A DNA stretch of 64,000 nt. Source: Antarcticimicrobium sediminis (GTDB taxonomy: Bacteria; Pseudomonadota; Alphaproteobacteria; Rhodobacterales; Rhodobacteraceae). A program made the translations under genes and the position numbers. Shown here piece by piece: positions 58,907 through 64,000 of the stretch. Within the stretch, counting starts at the first letter, position 1; each line of letters starts with the position of its first letter. The notes below the pieces were generated by a model that had not been told where the DNA came from, did not search any database, and worked only from the letters and a program-made list of their open reading frames with translations. The DNA is taken from contig NZ_SMFP01000008.1 of NCBI RefSeq assembly GCF_004348975.1, positions 162,048 to 226,047 of the forward strand, read 5' to 3'.

Positions 58907-60211
58907 TCAGCCCTTCTGGCGGCGCAGAACGCGGGTGATCTCGCGGTTCACCTCGGCCGTGGCATCGGTGAGCGCGGCTGCGGGGGCGATTTCGCCCGCC
59001 AACGTCCGGTCAATCGCGCTTTTCAGCGAGTCGCGGGCGCGGGAATAGGCCGGAACCTGAAGGAAGGCACCGGAATATTGCGCCTGTTTCATCGCGACCT
59101 CGGCCTGTGGAACCTCGGCGAGATACTGCTGCATCTCGGGTTGTTCCCACGAGGATTTGCGAACGGCGAGATAGCCGGTCGCCCGGCTCCATGCGGCTTG
59201 GTTCTCGGTGTTGGTCATCCAGCGCGCAAAGGTCCATGCGGCCTCTTTCTTGGCGTCCGACTGCTTCTTGGCGATCATGATGGGGCCGCCACCTTGGGAC
59301 GCGCCCCATTGCTTTTTCTTCGGCATGAAGGCGACACCGACTTCAAAAGGCGAAGATTTGCGCAGGTTGGTCAGCGAGCCGGTCGAGTGGTACAGCATCG
59401 CGGTGGACCCCGCCATGAAGTCGTTGGCAGACCCTTGCCAGGTCGAGGCCGGCGCCATGCAGCCCGCATCCACCATGGTTTTCCAAAAGCTCAGCGCCTC
59501 GATCGCTTCGGGGCGATCCCACAGCACCTTGTCTTTTTCCCACGGCACCAGACCGTTTTGGCGGCAATAGCCCTCGAACATCCAGTCATGCCAGCCGCCG
59601 CCGATGGTCAGCCCCCAGCGTTTCAGCTCGTCGCCATCCCGGATGGTTAGCGCTTTGGCGGTTTCAAACAGCTCGTCCCAGGTTTCCGGCGCCTTGGCGA
59701 TACCAAGGGCCCCAAAGGCATCCTTGTTGTAGTACAGCACCGGGGTCGAGGGCTGATAGGACAACCCGTAAAGGCGATCATCAGAGACGGCGGTGTTCAG
59801 GAAGCCACCGATGAAGTCGTCATAGATGTCATCGGATTTGGCCTGTTCTGTGATGTCCTCGAGCGCGTCGAGCCCCAGAAAGGTCTGAAGCGAAGAGTTG
59901 ATCGGAAGCCACAGGGCGGGCGGTTCGCCGACACCAAGTGCGGTGATCACCTTTTGCTCGGTATTGTCGTAGGAGCCGGCGTAGATCGCCTCGACCTCGA
60001 TCCCGTCATGGGTCGCGTTGAAGTCCGAGATCATGCCCGAAATAATGGTGTTGATGTCACCAGACACCCCCACCGGGTACATGAACTGAAGCTTTACGGT
60101 TTCGTTTGCGCGGGCCGGGGTCAGGACGCCCGGCATCATGCTGACGAAGGGGGCGGCCAGACCAGAGGCCAGCAGTCGCCGACGCGTCAGGTTGGATTTT
60201 GTGGATTTCAT
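58907..60211 (-). CDS. Extracellular solute-binding protein, UgpB-like, with Tat-type signal
   Basis: This 434-residue CUT1 binding protein has NLTRRRLLASGLAAPF near its N-terminus, a twin-arginine-like signal, with a cleavage site near PARA-NE (about 35). UgpB-like features are QPSTPVLYYNKDAFGALGIA and STGSLTNLRKSSPFEVGVAFMP, which match the glycerol-3-phosphate-binding protein. It would capture sn-glycerol-3-phosphate or glycerophosphodiesters. It is the first gene of the operon and divergent from the phosphodiesterase. Confidence 0.85.
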   Translation of the reverse strand: MKSTKSNLTRRRLLASGLAAPFVSMMPGVLTPARANETVKLQFMYPVGVSGDINTIISGMISDFNATHDGIEVEAIYAGSYDNTEQKVITALGVGEPPALWLPINSSLQTFLGLDALEDITEQAKSDDIYDDFIGGFLNTAVSDDRLYGLSYQPSTPVLYYNKDAFGALGIAKAPETWDELFETAKALTIRDGDELKRWGLTIGGGWHDWMFEGYCRQNGLVPWEKDKVLWDRPEAIEALSFWKTMVDAGCMAPASTWQGSANDFMAGSTAMLYHSTGSLTNLRKSSPFEVGVAFMPKKKQWGASQGGGPIMIAKKQSDAKKEAAWTFARWMTNTENQAAWSRATGYLAVRKSSWEQPEMQQYLAEVPQAEVAMKQAQYSGAFLQVPAYSRARDSLKSAIDRTLAGEIAPAAALTDATAEVNREITRVLRRQKG

Positions 60212-60534
60212 ATTCTTACATCTTCCAAATGTGGATTCGCTAGGGCGTTCCGTATGTTTGGACCCCAGTCATGCAGCGGCGCCCAAACCACATTTTTCCT
60301 CATATCTTTGGTAAATCACAAAAATATGAAGGTTTGGCGCTGTCTCTGCCGAACGCTTGAGGTGGGGCATCCAAGGCGATGGCTGGTATTTTTGTGGTTA
60401 TGGCTTCCGAAAAATCACACAAACCGACGGCGGGAGTGGATTTGACGTAAAAAGTTCACAAATTTCTCGGCAGGTTTCAGCTATCCAGAGCAGGAGGCGA
60501 GGCGAAACCTCGCATTCCATCAGGAGGCCCAAAG
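60212..60534. promoter_or_regulatory. 323-bp divergent control region with candidate DeoR operators
   Basis: Two interrupted inverted repeats are visible: CCAAACC/TCATAT ... ATATGA/GGTTTGG (60283-60337) and a TTTGTG ... CACACAAA pair (60391-60423). Both contain (A/T)CACAAA-like half-sites on opposite strands. A DeoR regulator encoded in the operon could use them to control both directions. The phosphodiesterase has AGGAGG at 60522-60527. Confidence 0.45.
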
Positions 60535-61326
60535 ATGTTGATTGCGCAAATCAGTGATTCCCACGTTCTGTCTGGCGGTCGCAAGCTCGCCGGGCGGTTT
60601 GACACTGGCGCGGCCTTTGATCGTCTTGTTGCAAGCCTTGCGCGCCAGCCGGTGCGTCCCGATCTGATCCTGTTTTCCGGCGATCTGGGCGAGGATGCGA
60701 CAGGAGAAGAATATGATCATGTCGGGGAGGGGTTGCGTCGTCTCCGCATTCCCGTGCTTGCCGTGCCCGGCAATCATGACGCGCGGGCGCCGATGTTCGC
60801 GGCATTGCCGGACATGCTGAACAAAACGGACAGCGGGCACCTGTGCCTTTGCGATACGCGGTTCGATCTTGCCGTGATCGGCCTTGATACCTTGGTTGAG
60901 GGGGCCCCGCATGGAGAGCTTTGCGCCGACCGGTTGTCATGGCTGGAGGCGGCGCTGCGGCGCTGCAAGGACCAGGATGTGGTGATCTTCATGCATCACC
61001 CGCCCCTGACCACCGGCTTGCAGGATATGGATTCGATGGGCTTTCTTGCCGGGAGAGAAGCATTCGCCCAACTCGTCTCACATCACGGCAGGGTTCAGGG
61101 AATCCTCTGCGGCCATATGCACCGGGCCATTCAGGGGGCGTGCGGCGGTGCTCCGGTTCGCGTGGCCCCCTCCGCCTCGCATCAGATTGCGTTCGACCTG
61201 CGCGCTGACGTGCCATTCGCCTTCTCCGATGAGCCTGCGCAATACATGATGCATATCGCGCGCCCCGGAGAGCCACTTGTCAGCCATGTCGTCTCGGTCG
61301 AAGCGGCGGCGCAGGATATGGATTGA
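60535..61326 (+). CDS. GpdQ-like glycerophosphodiesterase (metallophosphoesterase)
   Basis: This 263-residue binuclear phosphoesterase has Asp8 and His10 in ISDSH, Asp50 in FSGDLGE, Asn80-His81 in PGNHD, the histidines in IFMHHPPL (154-155) and the GHMH motif (His194, His196). The spacing closely follows GpdQ of Enterobacter (Asp8, His10, Asp50, Asn80, His195, His197 there). It would split glycerophosphodiesters to glycerol-3-phosphate and alcohol. It is divergent from the Ugp-type operon, which supports this role; CpdA-type cAMP phosphodiesterase is the main alternative. Confidence 0.8.
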   Translation: MLIAQISDSHVLSGGRKLAGRFDTGAAFDRLVASLARQPVRPDLILFSGDLGEDATGEEYDHVGEGLRRLRIPVLAVPGNHDARAPMFAALPDMLNKTDSGHLCLCDTRFDLAVIGLDTLVEGAPHGELCADRLSWLEAALRRCKDQDVVIFMHHPPLTTGLQDMDSMGFLAGREAFAQLVSHHGRVQGILCGHMHRAIQGACGGAPVRVAPSASHQIAFDLRADVPFAFSDEPAQYMMHIARPGEPLVSHVVSVEAAAQDMD

Positions 61327-61596
61327 AATTGCTGCATTGCAGCAAAAATCGACGCAACAAGCGGCGACTGTGGGTCGGTCGCGTCCCTTCTACCATGCTC
61401 AACGACCCGAACCTTGCAAAGCCCGCTCCCCTGCGCATCGCTGACGTTCGTGTTGGCCGCAGCGAATGACCGGAAGCCGCCGGACGTGTCGAAGTACACG
61501 AACGGCCCGCAGCTGACCTTAGGAGCCGACGAAACGTGTGCCTCAAAGCTGCCATTTCTGTATTTTGCAGCACGCTGATACTACGAATGCCCTAAG
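61327..61596. other. 270-bp spacer before the IS21 element
   Basis: A short hairpin TTGCTGC-ATT-GCAGCAA (61329-61345) directly follows the phosphodiesterase stop but lacks a U-run. The remaining sequence, including segments such as GACCGGAAGCCGCCGGACGT, looks like the degenerate non-coding spacer seen in many roseobacters. No gene is supported. Confidence 0.4.
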
Positions 61597-61601
61597 TGTA
61601 G

Positions 61602-61658
61602 ATTTCCATGCGGAAGTGACCCAGGTAGCGGTAAAATTTCCATTGAGAATTGACCCAT
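61602..61658 (+). repeat. IS21 terminal tandem repeats
   Basis: TTTCCATGCGGAAGTGACCC at 61602 and TTTCCATTGAGAATTGACCC at 61637 share TTTCCAT and TGACCCA with variable middles. IS21 transposases bind such multiple end repeats. Confidence 0.6.
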
Positions 61659-62230
61659 GTGACCCTTCCCCCAGCGCCATGCGCAGCGGGGGACATTGGA
61701 GTGATACACATGGGACTTTTGAACATCATCAGACATATGGCTTTACGAGAGAAGTTGCCTCTCCGCGAGATTGCGCGGCGCACTGGTTTGTCGCGCAATA
61801 CCATTACAAAATATCTGAATGCGGGCACGATCGAGCCGCAGTTCACGACACCGGAGCGCCATAGCAAGCTCGATCCGTTCGCCGCCAAGCTGACCGGGTG
61901 GCTGAAGACGGAGGCCGGCAAGTCGCGCAAGCAGCGGCGCACGCTGAAGCAATTGCATGCCGATCTGGTGGTTCTCGGATTTACCGGGTCCTACGGCCGG
62001 GTCGCGGCTTTTGCGCGTGACTGGCACATCGAGCGGCAGAGAGAACAGCAGACGACAGGACGCGGCACCTTTGTGCCCCTGTCGTTTCGCCCGGGGGAAG
62101 CCTTCCAGTTCGACTGGAGCGAGGATTTTGCCGTTCTGGGCGGTGAGCGCACAAAGCTACAAGTCGCCCACATCAAGCTGTCGCACAGCCGGGCCTTTCT
62201 GGTCCGGGCGTATCTGCTGCAAACCCACGT

Positions 62231-62273
62231 CCCTCTCGTGACATTTCCTGCGGAAATGCACTGCCGGTCAATG
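62231..62273 (+). repeat. Hairpin insertion A (family 1) in istA
   Basis: 43 nt starting CCCTCTC, with stem CATTTCC-TGC-GGAAATG, ending CTGCCGGTCAATG and followed by GATG. It splits the expected Glu codon between LLQTH and MLFDAHWH and shifts the frame. Confidence 0.75.
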
Positions 62274-62344
62274 GATGCTGTTCGATGCCCATTGGCACGG
62301 GTTCCGAGTCTTCGGCGGTATCCCCGAGCGCGGGATTTACGACA

Positions 62345-62383
62345 GTGAGGCTGGGCCGCCATGGGTCCGAGGCCAAGCCGAAC
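62345..62383 (+). repeat. Hairpin insertion D (family 2) in istA
   Basis: About 35-39 nt (ends uncertain) between GGIPERGIYD and RTAVDRVG. Stem GGCTGGGCC with GGCCAAGCC (one mismatch), loop GCCATGGGTCCGA (62358-62370). Confidence 0.7.
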
Positions 62384-62506
62384 GCGCACCGCAGTTGACC
62401 GCGTGGGTCGCGGTAAGGTGCGACAGGTCAACATGCGTTTCCTTGCGATGGCCAACCACTACGTGTTCGAGCCAGCGTTTTGCAATCCGGCCGCCGGCTG
62501 GGGCAA

Positions 62507-62544
62507 GCCATTGTTGCGCCATTGGTCCGAGCGACAATGGCGGC
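62507..62544 (+). repeat. Hairpin insertion E (family 2) in istA
   Basis: About 37 nt between FCNPAAGW and GQIEKNVQD. Stem GCCATTGTTGC with GCGACAATGGC (11 bp, one T-G pair), loop GCCATTGGTCCGA (62518-62530), nearly identical to the loop of insertion D while the stem differs. Confidence 0.75.
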
Positions 62545-62580
62545 GGTCAGATCGAGAAGAATGTGCAGGATTCCCGACAT

Positions 62581-62607
62581 CACGCTAAAAGCGTGCCTCC
62601 GGTACGA
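62581..62607 (+). repeat. Hairpin insertion F (family 2) in istA
   Basis: Exactly 27 nt, in frame, between QDSRH and RLWQP. Hairpin CACGCT-AAA-AGCGTG, then the core GCCTCCGGTACGA as a 3' tail (the first G is the last stem base). It adds HAKSVPPVR to the protein. Confidence 0.8.
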
Positions 62608-63125
62608 CGTCTGTGGCAGCCCATGCCGGACTTCCCCGATTTCGCGGCCCTGAACGACTGGCTGGAACAGCGCTGTGTCGCATTGTGGAGCGAGATCCCG
62701 CACGCAGCATTGCCCGGGAGCGTTGCTGACGTCTGGGCTGCTGAGCGGGTCGCTCTGATGCCGCTGCCCCCCGCCTTCGATGGCTTTGTCGAGCATAGCA
62801 AGAGGGTGTCGCCGACCTGCCTGATCAGCTTCGAGCGCAACCGCTACAGCGTTCCGGCGTCATTTGCGAACCGCCCCGTCAGTCTCCGCGTTTATCCGGA
62901 CAAGCTGGTGGTGGCCGCCGAGGGTCAGATCCTGTGCGAGCATGCGCGAGTGATCCAGCGCAGCCATCACCTCCCACCGCAGACAATCTACGATTGGCGC
63001 CATTACCTGGCCGTCCTCCAGCGCAAGCCGGGTGCATTGCGTAACGGAGCGCCCTTTGCCGAATTCCCTCCGGCCTTCAAACAGCTGCAAGACATCATGT
63101 TGCGCCGTCTTGGCGGCGATCGGGA

Positions 63126-63166
63126 CCCTCTCGGGACATTGCTTCGCAATGCCCTGCCGGGCAGTG
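63126..63166 (+). repeat. Hairpin insertion B (family 1) in istA
   Basis: 41 nt starting CCCTCTC, stem CATTGC-TTC-GCAATG, ending CTGCCGGGCAGTG and followed by AATG. It splits the expected Glu codon between LRRLGGDR and MVDILALV. Confidence 0.78.
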
Positions 63167-63323
63167 AATGGTCGATATCCTGGCGCTGGTCCTGCATCAC
63201 GACGAACAGGCTGTGCTGGTCGCCGTGGAAATGGCCCTGGCCGAGGGGGGCGCGACCAAGACCCATGTGCTGAACCTTCTGCACCGTCTGATCGACGGAA
63301 AGACGATCGGTGGACCGGACATC

Positions 63324-63361
63324 CACTGCCCGGCAGTGGAATGTTTGCATGCATGAGAGGG
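63324..63361 (-). repeat. Hairpin insertion C (family 1, reverse orientation) in istA
   Basis: 38 nt between TIGGPDI and DTPQALIL. Read on the minus strand it starts CCCTCTC, ends CTGCCGGGCAGTG exactly as insertion B, and is followed by GATG. The plus strand shows CCACTGCC-C-GGCAGTGG within it and its last codon edge. Confidence 0.75.
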
Positions 63362-63452
63362 GATACGCCACAGGCACTGATCCTTCAGCGCGAACCAGAA
63401 GCCAATGTCGAACGCTATGATGGCCTGCGGGCCCGGACCGTCGGAGGCCGCC

Positions 63453-63880
63453 ATGCGTCATGATCCCGCCAGCGGTGCCATCATCATCATGCTGCGCAGT
63501 TTGCAGATGCACGGCATGGCGGTCGTGCCGAAGGCACGCCTCTGGCGTGACCCGTCACCGAACCTCATGGAGCAAGGCGCGCCGGCCTTTGATGCCGCTG
63601 TGCCGATGCTCGCCCAGTTGCTAAAGGCTGAGGTCGCAGAACGGGAGGTGCGCTCCATTGCCTACCACATGAAGGCCGCACGCTTCCCGGCCTACAAAGA
63701 CCTCTCTGGCTTCGACTTTACGGCCAGTGAGATCAACGAGGCCACCGTTAGGCAGCTACACCGCTGCGAGTTCATGGACGGTGCCCAGAACGTCGTGCTG
63801 ATCGGGGGCCCCGGCACCGGCAAAACTCATGTCGCGACAGCCCTTGGTGTGCTGGCCGTCGAACATCATCGCCGCAAGGT
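63453..63880 (+). pseudogene. istB: IS21 helper ATPase istB, 3'-truncated by a second IS
   Basis: istB starts MRHDPASGAIIIMLRSLQMH inside the istA 3' end (11-nt overlap) and reads through Walker A IGGPGTGKTHVATALG, then stops matching after EHHRRKV, where the second IS begins. About the last 110 residues (Walker B and beyond) are missing. It has one in-frame 27-nt hairpin insertion, giving VVPKARLWRDPSPN between MHGMA and LMEQGAPAF. The product cannot be a working helper ATPase. Confidence 0.85.
63524..63550 (+). repeat. Hairpin insertion G (family 2) in istB
   Basis: 27 nt in frame, aligning base for base with insertion F. Hairpin CGTGCC-GAA-GGCACG, then the core GCCTCTGGCGTGA. Compared with F, three base pairs change on both sides of the stem, and all differences are transitions. 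Confidence 0.75.
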
Positions 63881-64000
63881 TGTGAACAGGCATGCAAAAT
63901 TGACCCCGTAGCGGGGTGATCGGCGTCCAAAAATGACCCCCTTACACTGATGTGGATAATGCCCCCGAGGCTATCGGGGAGCACAGTGTGGGATGTTGGT
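63881..64000 (+). mobile_element. Left end of a second IS21-type element, cut by window edge
   Basis: It starts TGTGAACAGGCATGCAAAAT inside istB and shows repeated AAAATTGACCCC and AAAAATGACCCC units, a CCCCGTAGCGGGG hairpin and, at 63993, an ATGTTGGT that fits the start of a different istA (MLV-type). The rest lies beyond the window. Confidence 0.7.

Larger units (their letters stand above)
61710..63463 (+). pseudogene. istA: IS21 transposase istA, interrupted by six hairpin insertions
   Basis: The protein starts MGLLNIIRHMALREKLPLRE, with an HTH (LREIARRTGLSRNTITKYLN) and the DDE-type integrase region (GEAFQFDWSEDFAVLGGERT, SRAFLVRAYLLQTH). It then continues in other frames as MLFDAHWHGFRVFGGIPERG, RTAVDRVGRGKVRQVNMRFL, GQIEKNVQDSRH, RLWQPMPDFPDFAALNDWLE, MVDILALVLHHDEQAVLVAV and DTPQALILQREPEANVERYD. 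The breaks lie at six short hairpins of 43, about 35, about 37, 27, 41 and 38 nt. Taking them out leaves 1533 nt, one open frame of about 510 residues, the normal IstA length. No other lesion is seen. Confidence 0.85.
61597..63880 (+). mobile_element. IS21-family insertion sequence, left end and istAB, cut by a second IS
   Basis: The left end begins TGTAGATTTCC at 61597 and carries two copies of a TTTCCAT-N(9-11)-TGACCCA repeat (61602-61624 and 61636-61658), the multiple terminal repeats of IS21-type elements. istA and istB follow in the normal overlapping order. The right end is not in the window because a second IS21-type element starts at 63881 inside istB. Seven short hairpin insertions lie inside the two genes. 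Confidence 0.85.

Noticed and set aside
61710..63463. A clean programmed bypass explanation for istA
   Set aside because: Only insertion E has the same codon (GGC) at both edges. Insertions F and G are in frame and need no bypass, and C is in reverse orientation, so bypass was kept only as a hypothesis.

Overview
The window is GC-rich, densely coded chromosomal DNA from an alphaproteobacterium, most likely a marine Rhodobacteraceae of the roseobacter (Ruegeria-like) group. The evidence is a petP-petR pair (known from Rhodobacter), a type-II serC beside serA, a Rhodobacteraceae-style kbl-tdh operon, the dnaA-dnaN-recF-LysE-gyrB order, many MarR/LysR/XRE regulators beside amino-acid genes, and short hairpin-rich spacers typical of roseobacters. 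Almost every gene has a clear homologue family; the exception is the last 2.4 kb.

Layout. 1-2.8 kb: the start of a histone-deacetylase-fold enzyme, petP-petR, and ilvE. 2.9-10.9 kb: a divergent locus with an M20 deacetylase and a DoeA/EutD-like creatinase-fold hydrolase on one side and a four-gene polyamine-type ABC importer on the other. 11.2-25.4 kb: housekeeping genes (lytic transglycosylase, RNase R, dapE, dapD, rlmN) mixed with a glutamate-receptor-like channel, a secreted Hint-domain protein, a threonine dehydratase and a LOG-family protein. 25.5-34 kb: an IalB-like protein, asparaginase, a LysR regulator, and all three phosphoserine-pathway genes (serB, serC, serA), with a probable serC leader RNA. 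34.6-40.7 kb: a phosphatase, a cysteine-synthase-like protein, the XRE-cupin regulator/kbl/tdh threonine-degradation operon, and a thiolase. 40.8-45.4 kb: ubiB, ubiE, mutM, an enoyl-CoA hydratase and rpsT. 45.9-53.0 kb: dnaA, dnaN, recF, a LysE-type exporter and gyrB. 53.6-61.3 kb: a DUF6880-like gene, then a DeoR regulator and Ugp-type ABC operon divergent from a GpdQ-like phosphodiesterase, which reads as a system for glycerophosphodiester or glycerol-3-phosphate use.

The most unusual part is 61597-64000. An IS21-family element there carries istA and istB genes interrupted by seven short insertions (27-43 nt), each with a hairpin. Removing them by eye joins istA into one continuous frame of about 510 codons, with no other stop or frameshift. 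The insertions fall into two sequence families. One family has a conserved 13-nt core and stems that change while pairing is kept. The other has conserved ends, is followed by RATG, and occurs in both orientations. istB is then cut by a second IS21-type element that runs off the window. Whether these are miniature mobile palindromes in a dying gene, or elements skipped at the RNA or translation level, cannot be decided from sequence alone.

No tRNA, rRNA or CRISPR array was seen. Family names rest on recognition of the translated sequences and not on a database search.
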